From contig NEUU01000011.1 of NCBI GenBank assembly GCA_002304345.1, positions 1 through 64,000 of the forward strand: DNA of 64,000 nt, written 5' to 3'. The stretch's first letter is position 1, and each line of letters starts with the position of its first letter. Below are positions 8,642-19,000 of the stretch, piece by piece. The stretch comes from Verrucomicrobia bacterium Tous-C9LFEB. Lineage in GTDB: Bacteria; Verrucomicrobiota; Verrucomicrobiia; Methylacidiphilales; UBA1321. Below the pieces are notes generated by a model. It saw nothing but the letters and a program-made list of their open reading frames with translations. It searched no databases and was not told the DNA's origin. Position numbers and translations under genes: made by a program.

Positions 8642-11514
8642 AGCTTGGCAAGGTTCGCGAACGCCTGACGGACAATGGCGCGAGGATCGGAGGAATAGGA
8701 GTGCATAAAATCGTGAACCGCAAGTCCAGCCCGGACTCTTACCCGGCAGGCGACGAGATGCAACTGCCAGGAATGATCTTGCCGGGTATCGACGCCGCTC
8801 TCGTTGCGCAAAGTCACTTGCTCCGCTTTGCGCAGACTTCTCCAAGTGGAGCGAGAGGGCGTCAACAGGCTATCCGGGAGGGGATGGCGCAGAAGGAGAT
8901 TGACGATATCCATGGCCACTTCCGCCGAGATCTGCCCGCGATTCAGCAATCGCTCGACCGTCAAGGCGACGGCAGTCCGCACATTCAGAATGGCATCGGG
9001 ATTATCCGCGACCTCCCGCAGTACTTTTCCACATTGAGCGGTGCCGCAGCGGCGCAGGAGAATGATGGCCAGCAGCCAGAAAGGGATGTCGATTTCCTGA
9101 CCATAGGCTCCCGTATTGAGTTCCGAGGGTGGCAGGCCCATTTCACGCTGGGTGATCGCTTGTATAAAACGCGGTTCGGCGGAGGCATCCTCCCACATGG
9201 CCAGGATCGTCGCGGCGTAAAAGGAGGCAGCGGGGAGTGGCGAATGAAGCGCTTGTTTAACGGCTGAGGCATGATTTTCGCGATCACGGTAGAGCGTCCA
9301 GAGATGCAGTCCCGGTTCGCCTTGAGCCAGCCGCGTTTCGCCAGGAATGGTGGCGTGCGCGCTATTACCATTTGCTTTGCCGTTGCTATGCCCATTTCCA
9401 TTCACTACCGGGGCAGACTGATTATTTTTGGCAAGGCGACTTTGGAGTGACGGCAGGCTGATCTTGCGAGAAGCCCCGCCATTCTGCGCCGCCAAGGCCG
9501 CCGCAATTCCCGCGGCTTCACCCAATCGCTGCATGTCGCGCTGCATGCGCACAGCATACGAGGCGGTGGTTTCAACCCCTGCCGCGCGGCAAGCGATCCA
9601 AACATTCTCCAACCCGCTCGGCAACAGCATGCGATAGGGCAGCTCAGTTCGAAGCGGGTGACGGAAGAGGCGGCAGGCCCAGTAAAAAAACACCGCCTCA
9701 TCTTCCTCGAATTCAAAATCGACCGAATGCGTGTCCGCAATCGAGCCCGCTTCACCAATGGAATCGGCGAAATGCGTGTGCTGAACGAGGTCGGAAAAGG
9801 TCAACGTGTAATCCGTCGTAATATTGCGGGACTGTCGGATGCCGGGCAATGCGGCGATGGCGAGGGGGCGATTGTCCTCCGTCCACAATTCTTTCCAATA
9901 CTGCGCGACCCCTTCCAACCGGGCGCGTGAAAGCTCCTCGGGATTGGTGGAATCGGTCCAGCCCGCATCGAAATTCTGCGCTGTGACGTTCAGTTTGTTA
10001 CCAGATGACTTGAGTATAAAAGCCGGCTGCGAATAAGCCAGCATGCGTCCATCCCCACTCCGTCCCGCCTTGAACGTGCTGCCCGCCAGCGCACACAGGT
10101 CACCATCCCCGGTGCTGTCTATATAGGAGGGGGCTACGATTTCAATAAGCCCCTCGTCCGTGGCCGCGAGAATACCGGAGAGTCGTCCTTGGGGATCTTT
10201 CTTTACGCCGCACATCAGCGTGTTGCCGAAAAAGGTGATGCCGTTATTTTCGAAGGCGGTGAGTAGCGCCAGTTTTTTTCCTTGAGGATGCCAGCGTCGC
10301 GCGGAGGGATTGGTCCCTTCCAAAAGCAAATTCATTTCAGCCGTGAGACGATCGATCTCCTCCTGCAAACCACCTTCCAGCCCGTGGAAATAAGCGGAGA
10401 TTCCCGCTCCGATTCCCACCCCGCCGGGACTCGCCGAAAAATCGAGTGCCACAACGCGCGCACCCTGTCGCGCTGCCGATAACGCTGCCAAGGCACCGGA
10501 TGTGCCGGTTCCGGCGACAGCCACGTCACATGAAATCGTTCGACCCACAGTCGGAGCGGCACTCGCCGCAAAGGGACGAAGAGGCGGCAGGTTGGCACGT
10601 GGCATCCGGTGAATCCAATCCCGGGTGGCCTTGACGCTCCAGGCGAAGCGGGAACCGATGGACGTCAACCGCTCGTTACTCAATGCCGGACTCAGCATCA
10701 GCAAATTCGGCGGCAACGAATACTCCGCCGCAGGCGCGGATGTTTGATACGATGGAAAGGGATCGGAAGAACACAGGCTCACCGTCACGTCAGTGCCAAA
10801 CGGCACGGCGAGGCGAAGTTGGGTGAGGAGTTCGATCACCGAACGGTGCCATGGCATGCCGGTATCGGCCCAACTTAAGCGCCGTTCGTTCTGTCGCACG
10901 GAATGCGAAAACACGATGTCCTGCGCGGCACAGAATCGCTTCACATCAGCCTGATACCGATCCCAGACATTCGAGTGGAGCGTCAGGCTATGGAATGAAA
11001 ACGTCGGCCTGCGCCGGGCGCCCCGGCTGCGGGGATCGCACAAGGCGGCAATCAATCCATTCTCGGAAGTATCCACCCAATGATGCGCGTTGATCGTACG
11101 AAAACCATTCTTGGTGGCGAGGGTCCATTTGCCGATGCCCTCGGCCCCCCACTCCACGGCCACTGGCATGGCGTAAAGCAGGGTGCGCACCGTCTCCTGC
11201 TGATGGAGCAGAGTGCGGGCCGCGGTGATTTCAGCAAAGGCAATATCCAAATGCGTCGCGCTCGTCGCTGCATGTCGTCCCATCGAGTCGAGCCACTGTT
11301 GCCAGTCCGAACAATCGGGCGCGTTATCCGTACGGTTTTCCAGACAGCAACTCGATTCCCAAAGTAGCTGCCCCCGGGGCTCCACCACCAGAACCTTCAA
11401 ATTGGCAGCCACCAGTAGTCGCACCGCGGCAAACCCGGTGTAGCCGGCACCAAATACAACGACATCGTAGTTCTGGTCAAAAAGGGAAACAAAGGATTTA
11501 GCTGCAGGGTTCAT
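8638..11514 (-). CDS. FAD-dependent oxidoreductase with two Rossmann motifs and an alpha-helical tail
   Basis: A 958-residue protein of the FAD_oxidored group. A first nucleotide-binding motif, FGAGYTGFAA, occurs at about residues 21-30 and a second, AGTGTSGALAA, at about 330. The second half also has YIDSTGDGDLCALAG, the FAD-contact motif shared with the paralogue at 49657-50985. After a Gly/Asn-rich linker near residue 700 comes a helical, HEAT-like region to the end. The start at 11514 (MNPAAKSF) is chosen because the longer frame to 11670 would overrun the divergent regulator. The first unit looks incomplete as a flavoprotein. It heads an operon with an esterase and a sugar symporter. Its substrate is unknown; a sugar or polyol is possible. 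Confidence 0.75.
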   Translation of the reverse strand: MNPAAKSFVSLFDQNYDVVVFGAGYTGFAAVRLLVAANLKVLVVEPRGQLLWESSCCLENRTDNAPDCSDWQQWLDSMGRHAATSATHLDIAFAEITAARTLLHQQETVRTLLYAMPVAVEWGAEGIGKWTLATKNGFRTINAHHWVDTSENGLIAALCDPRSRGARRRPTFSFHSLTLHSNVWDRYQADVKRFCAAQDIVFSHSVRQNERRLSWADTGMPWHRSVIELLTQLRLAVPFGTDVTVSLCSSDPFPSYQTSAPAAEYSLPPNLLMLSPALSNERLTSIGSRFAWSVKATRDWIHRMPRANLPPLRPFAASAAPTVGRTISCDVAVAGTGTSGALAALSAARQGARVVALDFSASPGGVGIGAGISAYFHGLEGGLQEEIDRLTAEMNLLLEGTNPSARRWHPQGKKLALLTAFENNGITFFGNTLMCGVKKDPQGRLSGILAATDEGLIEIVAPSYIDSTGDGDLCALAGSTFKAGRSGDGRMLAYSQPAFILKSSGNKLNVTAQNFDAGWTDSTNPEELSRARLEGVAQYWKELWTEDNRPLAIAALPGIRQSRNITTDYTLTFSDLVQHTHFADSIGEAGSIADTHSVDFEFEEDEAVFFYWACRLFRHPLRTELPYRMLLPSGLENVWIACRAAGVETTASYAVRMQRDMQRLGEAAGIAAALAAQNGGASRKISLPSLQSRLAKNNQSAPVVNGNGHSNGKANGNSAHATIPGETRLAQGEPGLHLWTLYRDRENHASAVKQALHSPLPAASFYAATILAMWEDASAEPRFIQAITQREMGLPPSELNTGAYGQEIDIPFWLLAIILLRRCGTAQCGKVLREVADNPDAILNVRTAVALTVERLLNRGQISAEVAMDIVNLLLRHPLPDSLLTPSRSTWRSLRKAEQVTLRNESGVDTRQDHSWQLHLVACRVRVRAGLAVHDFMHSYSSDPRAIVRQAFANLAKL

Positions 11515-11575
11515 CGAATACTTGGGTGATACTCCACATTGCGACGGTCCGGGCTTGACGTCACGCGGACTTAAG

Positions 11576-11592
11576 TTCAAACAGTTGCATAT
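11576..11592 (+). promoter_or_regulatory. Putative LacI operator, copy 1
   Basis: TTCAAACAGTTGCATAT overlaps the regulator's start codon. An exact inverted 17-base copy lies at 12695-12711 after the gene. The CAGTTGCATA core also occurs upstream of the LacI gene at 48581. Confidence 0.6.
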
Positions 11593-12607
11593 GGACAAGC
11601 GAGTGACCCTCAAGCAAATCGCCGCCAAGGCCAAAGTCCATCTCTCCACCGTGTCTCTCGCCCTGCGCAACGATTCCCGCCTTCCCCAGGAAACCCGGCT
11701 CCGCCTCCAGGCTCTGGCCCGAAAAATGGGCTACACCCCGGACGCCGCCATGAGCGCCCTGGCGGCCTATCGCAGCGCTATTCGTCCTCACGACGTGCAA
11801 AGCGGGCTGGCCTACCTGACTGACGTCGACATCAAGTCTACCTCATGGGCCACGATGGTTTATACTTACGCCAAAAAGCAGGCCGCCAAGATGGGTTATA
11901 ACCTGATCCAGTTTAACCTCGATCAAGGCATGACGCTGGAGCGATTGCAATCGATCTGGTGGAATACCGGTTTGCGTGGGGTTCTGATCGGGCCATTCCG
12001 GAAATCGGGATCGGTCCTCGGCGGCTCCTGGGATAGATGGCCAACGGTCGCCTATGGTCATTCTATCGCCGTGCCTTCTTTCAACCGGGCAGAGTTTAAT
12101 CACTTCCAGAATATGCTCAATCACTTGGAGGTACTACACTCCAAGGGCTACCATCGCATCGGACTGTGCATGTCGCAGGAGTTGAGCAACCGAACCCAAG
12201 GATCACTACATGCCGCCTATCTTCTCGACCAAAGCCGTCACCCGGAAAGTGAGCCTATTCCGCTCTTCGGCGATGCTTCCGGCGATTTCCGCGCCCTCGA
12301 AAAATGGGTAACCAGCCAGCGGTTGGACGCGATCATTTCCTACGCAAATCAATATCATGCGCTGCGAAAGCACGGCTGGAAGATTCCCAAGGACATCGGT
12401 TTTTCCCTGCTCTCCACCTGGGGGGAGCACGTCAAACCAAGCGAGCAACAATTTGCCGGGATGGATACCAAAGCGGAAATTCTGGCCGAAACAGCCATCA
12501 GCTTTTTGATTTCCCTCATTCACGAACAAGCCTACGGCCTGCTCAATCCACCCCGGTCTTATATGATCTCGGGTGAATTCCAGGACGGCGCGACGTTGCG
12601 AAAGTGA
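11591..12607 (+). CDS. LacI-family (XylR-like) transcriptional regulator
   Basis: A 338-residue DNA-binding repressor or activator. The N-terminus has a LacI helix-turn-helix (VTLKQIAAKAKVHLSTVSLALRN, residues 4-26) and a hinge region (GYTPDAAMSALAAYRS), followed by a divergent periplasmic-binding-protein-like sensor domain. The start at 11591 is chosen because it begins directly before the helix-turn-helix; the longer frame to 11522 adds unrelated residues. It is divergent from the FAD oxidoreductase-esterase-symporter operon and precedes the PEP-CTERM/pseudopilin cluster. Exact inverted copies of a 17-base motif bracket it, suggesting autoregulation and control of the downstream cluster. 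It is paralogous to the regulators at 39569 and 48581. Confidence 0.85.
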   Translation: MDKRVTLKQIAAKAKVHLSTVSLALRNDSRLPQETRLRLQALARKMGYTPDAAMSALAAYRSAIRPHDVQSGLAYLTDVDIKSTSWATMVYTYAKKQAAKMGYNLIQFNLDQGMTLERLQSIWWNTGLRGVLIGPFRKSGSVLGGSWDRWPTVAYGHSIAVPSFNRAEFNHFQNMLNHLEVLHSKGYHRIGLCMSQELSNRTQGSLHAAYLLDQSRHPESEPIPLFGDASGDFRALEKWVTSQRLDAIISYANQYHALRKHGWKIPKDIGFSLLSTWGEHVKPSEQQFAGMDTKAEILAETAISFLISLIHEQAYGLLNPPRSYMISGEFQDGATLRK

Positions 12608-12694
12608 AAGTCGTCCACGTCCCCTCGCAATGATTCGGGCGCTAGGTCGACAGAGCCTATCCTCGAAACGGTGCAATTGCGTCTCTTTTCCATA

Positions 12695-12711
12695 TATGCA
12701 ACTGTTTGAAT
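12695..12711 (-). promoter_or_regulatory. Putative LacI operator, copy 2
   Basis: ATATGCAACTGTTTGAA is the exact reverse complement of 11576-11592. It sits 57 bases ahead of the PEP-CTERM gene at 12769, where an operator for that cluster would be expected. Confidence 0.6.
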
Positions 12712-12768
12712 GGCGCTGACGTTGATCGGTCCAAGGGAAAAGCTACGGTATAGAAAACCACCCTTTCT

Positions 12769-13968
12769 ATGAACCTAACTCTCCCTATGATGTCGTCGAC
12801 GGCCCCTGCAACATCCTGTTTCGCCGGTTCAGTGCAACGCTTCATAGGGGCGCTCGCAGCTATAGCGATTCTGGGTTCTGCTTCAGGGCAAATGGCCATG
12901 GCCGCGACAGTGACATGGGATGCCGCCTCATCCTCGAACTTGTCCGCCAATGGGAACTGGGACACCGGCGTTTTACCAGTCACGACTGATGAAGTGCTTT
13001 TTTCGGGTCCAGTTACACCCAATGCCAGCCTGACCTTCACTAATAATCATCAGTGGGGGGATCTTGTTTGGAATTCGAACAGTTCTTCGACCATAGCCAT
13101 TGCGGCGACTCAAACCACAAACAAGACTTTGACTCTCTCTGGTCTCGCGGGAAGCGCCGCAGCTATTGCGGCAGGTGGCGCCACGGGGGACCTCATTGTG
13201 ATCGGTAGCAATGTGACAAACCAGACGCTGACCATTTCCAATGCGGCAGCGTCAAATGGGACCAATCGACTGGTGGTTCTGGGCTTGGGGCAGAGCGGCA
13301 ATTTTAATGTCGTCAACTCCGGCGCCACGCTCGTTGTATCGAGCTCTATCAGTGGCACGACGGCAGGCCTTAACAAAACGGGCGCGGGGACGGTGCTTTT
13401 AAATTCCCAATATAATTCCTATGTAGGCACCACAACCGTCAGCGCGGGAACGCTCGGCGGCTCGGGACGGGTGAAAGACGTGGAGGTAAAGGGTGGCGGC
13501 ACCCTGGCCCCGGGTGAAATGGCGATCGGGACGTTCTCGACAAGCAATCTTCTCATGAACGCCGGTTCGACCTTGGCTATTGAAATCAATACATCGACGG
13601 CCACGACCGATCTTTTGAAGGTGAACGGAAATGTCGCTCTCGATGCCGGCGCGATCCTTACGTTGACCGACCTCGGTTCCAATGTTGCTTTAGCCTTGGG
13701 CACGACCTTGACGATCCTCGATTACGGCAATACCGCCACTTGGACCGGGCTGTTTACTCTGAATGGTGTCGTATTGGCTGATGATTCCATTTTCACCATG
13801 GGAGCCAATACCTTTCAAATCAGTTATGACGGCTATAACGGTTCGATCAATGATATCACGCTGACCACGGTGGTTCCCGAACCCGCTCCTTTCGCTGTAT
13901 TAATCATGGGTGGCTGCTTTCTTTGGATTCTATCGCGTCGTCATCGATCCGTGCTCGCTTTGCGTTGA
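12769..13968 (+). CDS. PEP-CTERM surface protein with autotransporter-type beta-strand repeats
   Basis: A 399-residue exported protein. A long signal peptide ends near AMAA (about residue 44). The body is Gly/Ser/Thr/Asn-rich with repeats of the autotransporter-associated beta-strand kind (GLNKTGAGTVLLNSQYNSYVG, TVSAGTLGGSG). The C-terminus VVPEPAPFAVLIMGGCFLWILSRRHR has the PEP motif, a membrane segment and an arginine cluster, the signal recognised by an exosortase. No exosortase gene is in the window. It precedes the four pseudopilin-like genes by 79 bases and may be the main surface product handled by them. Its function is unknown; adhesion or matrix formation is plausible. Confidence 0.8.
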   Translation: MNLTLPMMSSTAPATSCFAGSVQRFIGALAAIAILGSASGQMAMAATVTWDAASSSNLSANGNWDTGVLPVTTDEVLFSGPVTPNASLTFTNNHQWGDLVWNSNSSSTIAIAATQTTNKTLTLSGLAGSAAAIAAGGATGDLIVIGSNVTNQTLTISNAAASNGTNRLVVLGLGQSGNFNVVNSGATLVVSSSISGTTAGLNKTGAGTVLLNSQYNSYVGTTTVSAGTLGGSGRVKDVEVKGGGTLAPGEMAIGTFSTSNLLMNAGSTLAIEINTSTATTDLLKVNGNVALDAGAILTLTDLGSNVALALGTTLTILDYGNTATWTGLFTLNGVVLADDSIFTMGANTFQISYDGYNGSINDITLTTVVPEPAPFAVLIMGGCFLWILSRRHRSVLALR

Positions 13969-14047
13969 ATTAATCAAACTAATCGCCTTTCGACTTCGAC
14001 ATTACTGTTACCGGCGTTTGCGCCCCGCCTCCGTGAACCTTCTTTTT

Positions 14048-14713
14048 ATGCAATCCAACCGTCAGGCCAGAAAGGGATTCTCCCTGGTTGAATTGCTGGT
14101 GGTCATGGCGGTGATGGGAATGGTGGCCACGTTATCGATCACCGGATTTAATTCCATCGTTCAGGCCCATACGGTCAGCCGCGGCGTCTATGATGTGGCC
14201 AGCCTTCTCGAACTCGCGCGGAGCCAGGCCATTGCTCGCCAGACCTATGTCTGGGTCGGCTTTCAAAGCGTCGCGGGCAGTAGCGGGCAGGAATTGCAAA
14301 TGGTGGCCTTTTACTCCGTGGACGGCACAGGGACCAATACCGCTTCCACCAATCTTTTGCCCTTGAGCAAAGTCTTGCGGGTGAAAAATGTTTCCCTCGT
14401 GGAATGGAACTCGCTCAAGGAATCGACGCGCAATCTGGTCGCGGGCCAAAATCCATCCAGCGTCGCAACAAATGTGGACGGCATCCCACTGAGCGCCGGT
14501 CCGATCCAGTTTAAGGCCCGCACGACGGTCACCTTTACGCCACGCGGGGAATCAATGCTCAAGGGAGCTGCCGGGATTACCGATGGCTATAATACATGGA
14601 TTGACGTCAGTTTCCGCCAAGCTTACGGTAATAGCATACGACCGAATGCCGACGACGGTGCGGTACTGGTGAACGGGGCAACCGGAGCAGTGAGACCTGT
14701 GATCTTACGATGA
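14048..14713 (+). CDS. Verru_Chthon cassette protein D; GspH-like pseudopilin
   Basis: A 221-residue prepilin-like protein. A short basic leader ends in RKG and is followed by FSLVELLVVMAVMGMVATLSI, the type IV prepilin/pseudopilin signature with Gly at -1 and Glu at +5. The rest is a small globular domain with TFTPRGES, reminiscent of GspH/FimT. The start at 14048 gives a normal leader; a GTG at 14033 is possible, and the longer frame back to 13910 overlaps the PEP-CTERM gene. Its stop overlaps the next gene (ATGA). It matches the first member of the Verrucomicrobia-specific D-B-C-A cassette. A minor pseudopilin role is inferred. Confidence 0.78.
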   Translation: MQSNRQARKGFSLVELLVVMAVMGMVATLSITGFNSIVQAHTVSRGVYDVASLLELARSQAIARQTYVWVGFQSVAGSSGQELQMVAFYSVDGTGTNTASTNLLPLSKVLRVKNVSLVEWNSLKESTRNLVAGQNPSSVATNVDGIPLSAGPIQFKARTTVTFTPRGESMLKGAAGITDGYNTWIDVSFRQAYGNSIRPNADDGAVLVNGATGAVRPVILR

Positions 14714-15213
14714 AACGCAATTTCCCAGCGTGCGCTTTTCATGCTTTCTCTCTCGTGGAGGTGACCATGGCCATCGGAATCGCCTCATTCTGCCTGCTCG
14801 CCGTGGTGGGTTTGCTACCGATCGGCTTGAGCACACTCAAAGTTTCGCGAGACGAGGCCGGAGCGGCTCGCACGCTCAACCAGATCACCCAATCCATTCG
14901 CGGGGCGACACTCAACGGCAGCGGAAAGTATGTGGCCTCCGGAGCCTATACCAATGTGACTTGGCCCGCAACGAGCAGCGCCTCCATGACGTTGCCCGGG
15001 CTCACTCTCTCCGGTTTGCCAAGCTCCAGCAACACCGACCAACGACTCATCGCCAGAGTGCAAGTGACTCCCCCCACCTCGCCGAGTTCTACCGGCAAGG
15101 CGCTGGTGACGGTGGCCTGGCCCGCTCGCGCAACGTGGAATGGTGGAACCAGCAAATGGACAAATGCACAAGGATCACTCTCAACGTGGGTGATTTTCCG
15201 GCCCATCGAATGA
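14710..15213 (+). CDS. Verru_Chthon cassette protein B; GspI-like pseudopilin
   Basis: A 167-residue protein with the leader end HA, then FSLVEVTMAIGIASFCLLAVVGLLPIG. The residue before the cleavage site is alanine instead of the usual glycine. Size and the FSLVE..AIGIASF pattern resemble GspI/PilV. It is translationally coupled on both sides through ATGA overlaps with cassette genes D and C. Assigned by position and family memory to cassette protein B; function as part of a pseudopilus tip is inferred. Confidence 0.76.
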   Translation: MKRNFPACAFHAFSLVEVTMAIGIASFCLLAVVGLLPIGLSTLKVSRDEAGAARTLNQITQSIRGATLNGSGKYVASGAYTNVTWPATSSASMTLPGLTLSGLPSSSNTDQRLIARVQVTPPTSPSSTGKALVTVAWPARATWNGGTSKWTNAQGSLSTWVIFRPIE

Positions 15214-16043
15214 CAGTCCCCATGTTGCCTGTAGCGCCTCGGTCGGGACGTTCAGGCTTTAGCCTCATGGAGCTGCTGGTGGCTATGGCGGTGCTGGTGA
15301 TTATTTCCGCGCTGCTCTTTCAAATTTCCGAACAGACGCACCGCGCCGTCCGGACCTCCCACCAGCAAATGGATGCAACCCAGCAAGCGCGCATTGTGCT
15401 CGACACGCTCTCCGCCGATTTTTCCAACCTCGTGGCACAAAATGGATTTACGGTTTTCGTTAAACAAGACGGGACCAACACAAAACTTTGTTTTCTTGCG
15501 CGCAGCCGCGGCCCAGCGGGTTCATCCGACTTTCGTTTCATGGCCATCGGCTACGCACTGGAAGGTAGCGAGATGGTACGCCGGAGTTCTCCCATGACAT
15601 GGTCCGAAATGGATTTCGTTACAAAGCCGGTCAACGTGATGACCACGGGTGATCGCGATATACTGGCTAAAGGAGTGCTGCGTTTCGAGGCTGTGGCCGT
15701 CCTCGAAAACGGAGCTATTGTTCCAGTCACCCAATCGGGACTCACCACTCTTTTCGGTGATGTCGTGCCCGGCGGATTTGCGGCTCTGCCGCTCAATAAG
15801 CCTCCCTTTACCGCAAGTCAGTCTCGCGTCACCGCCCTGATCGTGGCCGTAGCGTCAGTCGATGAGCAGAATATTTCCCTGCCTCGTGTCTCGCAGATTG
15901 CGGACCTTTTGAAATCTCCCGCAGCAGGCCGCACGCCGCTCGATCTCTGGACGGAGACAGTCAACTCCTCCGAATTTGCGGTGCTCCCACGCCCCGCTGT
16001 GGCCGCGCTGCAGATGATTCAGGAAACCATTCCGCTTCGCTAA
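15210..16043 (+). CDS. Verru_Chthon cassette protein C; GspJ-like pseudopilin
   Basis: A 277-residue protein. A leader ending in RSG is followed by FSLMELLVAMAVLVIISALLFQI, a canonical prepilin signature, and a larger globular domain, as in GspJ/PilW. The start at 15210 is chosen because its ATG overlaps the stop of cassette B (ATGA) and gives a short leader; the open frame extends back to 14730 only as a shadow of gene B. It is followed after 14 bases by the large cassette gene A. Confidence 0.77.
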   Translation: MTVPMLPVAPRSGRSGFSLMELLVAMAVLVIISALLFQISEQTHRAVRTSHQQMDATQQARIVLDTLSADFSNLVAQNGFTVFVKQDGTNTKLCFLARSRGPAGSSDFRFMAIGYALEGSEMVRRSSPMTWSEMDFVTKPVNVMTTGDRDILAKGVLRFEAVAVLENGAIVPVTQSGLTTLFGDVVPGGFAALPLNKPPFTASQSRVTALIVAVASVDEQNISLPRVSQIADLLKSPAAGRTPLDLWTETVNSSEFAVLPRPAVAALQMIQETIPLR

Positions 16044-16057
16044 TACTTCGTACGCCG

Positions 16058-19000
16058 ATGAAGATTTTCCTGCAACTGACCTCCCGCCGTAGTGGCTCCG
16101 CCTTGATTATCGTGTTGGCCATGGTGGTGCTGATCACGTCGCTTATCGTGGCATTCTTTTCATCGGTCACCGCCAATCGTTTCATCGAAGCCAGTCGGGT
16201 TGACCACACACAAGCCGATCTTCTCGCCCAGACAGCGGGCGAATATGTCACAGGATTATTCCTTGATGAAATTCGCAAAACCGCAAACTCAACAGCGACC
16301 ACCTCCAGCGGCGTCACCCTCTATACCCCGATCTCCGCCATCGCTTCCCTACCCGCGAGAACGATCTCGAGTGCGCTGCCCGCGAGCAATCCTGACTACT
16401 ACAATCTCATACGTCAAAGCATCGCGTCCGCCGACAGCAATGCCTCAACCCATTCCGTCACAACACCCGCCCGCAATAGCCGCTCCATTGGGGCCGCACG
16501 CTGGAACGCTCCGAAACTTTTGACCGGTAATGGCTTTACCGGCACCACTCAACTTCCCAATTGGATCTATCTCACCGATAATGCCGGAGTAACCACGACG
16601 CTCTCGGTGAATGTGATCGGTCGCTTCGCCTATAACGTCTATGATACCGGCGGTTTGTTGAACGCCAATGTCGCGGGATTTCCCTCTCTGAGCGCTCCTG
16701 AAATCTCCCAGCTCAAGGGATCGCTCGCCGGAGCGGATTTGACAGCGTTGAGCCTCCAGACTGCAGATGTGAATGCGTTGGTAAGTTTTCGAAATCCTGC
16801 GGCTTCGGGCAATGCAGCCACCTACTTCGCAGCCATCACCGATGCGGCCCACAGCGGCTTTTTATCGGTCGTCACGACCCATCTCCCCACGCCGAACCGC
16901 CATAACTATTTCACGAGCCGTCAGGACCTCATTCGGTATGTCTCGGTCAGAAACGCGGGACTCAGTCCAGCACTGCCCTATCTGACGCATTTTTCGCGAG
17001 CGGTGACAGCCCCCTCATGGAGTCCTGCTTCACCGACGACGAGTAATCCCAATATCCCCAATGTCCGTTTCTCCGCCGCACCGGTTGGGGTTCACTACCG
17101 GGATGACGGGACAACTGAGTTGTATGAGGGCATTCGAGCGGGCACCCCACTGCTGCAACGGCGTTTTTCCCTGGCGAAGCTCGCCTGGCTTGGTCCCAGC
17201 GGACCGAATGCGGCCGCCTTCTCCGCTTCGGTCAATGCGGCGGCGCAAAAAGCGGCGATCCGCCAGTGTTTCGGCTTGGAATGGAATGCGTCAAAGGATC
17301 GTTGGGACTATATGGGTTCGGATGGAGAAACCACGCCACAGCTTGAATTCAAAACCCTCGCCAGTGTCGCCGCGAATAATCGCGAGCCGAATTTCTTCGA
17401 GATGCTAAAGGCAGGGATTCTGGAAGGCTCTGTGGGAACCGTCTCCACTGAGAAAACCTACGCAGGCACCAATAACCAAGTGCTAGAAGCGAATAAGGAT
17501 TTTCAGGTTTTGCGAATTGGCGCCTGCATCATCGATCAGGCGGACCGGGATAACTATCCCACGATCCTCTCCTTTGACGGTAATCTCGAAGCCGCCGGAG
17601 TGGAAGACCTGCCTTACTTTTACGATGTGTGCATGTCGGGTTTGCGCCAGACTAATACCGTGAGCAACAAGCTCACCTCTGCAGATTTGGTATGGGCACC
17701 CGTTTTCTTCAATCCGCATCGCCCCTCCTCTCCCACCGAAGGACCTGTACAGATCGTGATGGATGTGGCCCGCGGCACCTTGACAGGGGTCGAAGCGAAC
17801 AGTCATTACGAGCTGCAGCAAACGCTGACCAAAGATTTGTCCACCCTGCCGGGAATCACAATTCCCAGCGCCAACTTCGCTCTTTATCGCCTATCGCCGC
17901 AACCTTCACGAAATGCGACGGCAGTCAACAGCTTGGGAAATCTCGTCTCCTATGCCTCCGCGGATAAAGACATACAGGTTTTCAAACTTTTTTCCTATCA
18001 AACGGAATACACCGCCGAGCCGTGGCCTGCAACGCGTCCCGATTCGGACTCGGCTATCTTTGGCGTGTTCACGGACGACTTGATCCTCCGGCTTCAATTT
18101 CAAAATGCCCAAGGCCATATGAAAACCTATGCCACATTCGCGGGGCATGAAGCCATGCCTGACTCCGGATGGAAAGGACTGCTGAATTCGAAAGGCAACT
18201 ACGCCACCTATTTTGGCCCGCAGATAAGTCCTGCCCAACTCCAGTTCAGCGACCTATCTAAGAGCTACTATGTTTCCCTGTGGGATCCACGAACGAATCG
18301 ACTCGGACCCAACCGGGGCCTTTCCCATGCGCCGAGTGCCGCGCCGGCCTTGACCGGAACGGCAGATGTTATTCGCGACGGAACTCCATTTTCCTATACA
18401 TATAATGCAGCGAATCCAATCCACCCCGCGCTTTGGCCTCAGGGCGGAAAAGCAGCGGGAAGTGCGCCTTCAAATTATGCCGATAGTGACAACGTTTTTC
18501 GCCCTGCCGATGGCTGGCTGGGAGATGCGGCCAATCTATATAGAAACCTCGCTGATTACGACCGACGACCGGTCATCCTGCAGCGCCCCTTCCAATCAGT
18601 CGCGGAACTCGGTTATGTATTTCGCGATGTGCCATGGAAAACGCTGAGCTTTTTCGATGCCACAAGTGGCGATGCGGCCTTGCTGGATTTGTTTTCTGTC
18701 GTGGATGAACCCGCTGTCACGGCGGGCCGGGTAAACCTGAACACGCGACACAGCACCGTCCTACAGGCGCTCTTGAAAGGGGGCGGTCAAATGGCGGATG
18801 GCACCTCGACGATGCCTGATCCCTCCGGAGTTGCGACAGCGTATAACACGTATGCCTTTGCCTCCGGCCAACCCACGGTCAATGCCGCCCGAAATGTGGC
18901 CGGTCTCGCCACGTTCATGTCAGCGGGGAGCCTGCCTTCCACCCTGAATAAAAACAAACCGCTCCGGGAGGCAGTGGTCCGCGCGTTGGGGTCCACCACG

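Noticed and set aside
8642..8845. N-terminal extension of the esterase
   Set aside because: It is inside the FAD oxidoreductase gene; the signal peptide begins at 8641.
11515..11670. N-terminal extension of the FAD oxidoreductase
   Set aside because: It would overlap the divergent regulator's start and putative operator and contains no conserved sequence.
12646..12658. GTCGACAGAGCCT shared with 62580-62592
   Set aside because: A 13-base match between two places, one of them in a MITE relic; too short to call a repeat or relic at 12646.
14730..15209. The upstream extension of cassette gene C
   Set aside because: It overlaps cassette gene B in another frame; the ATGA start at 15210 and prepilin leader fix the true start.
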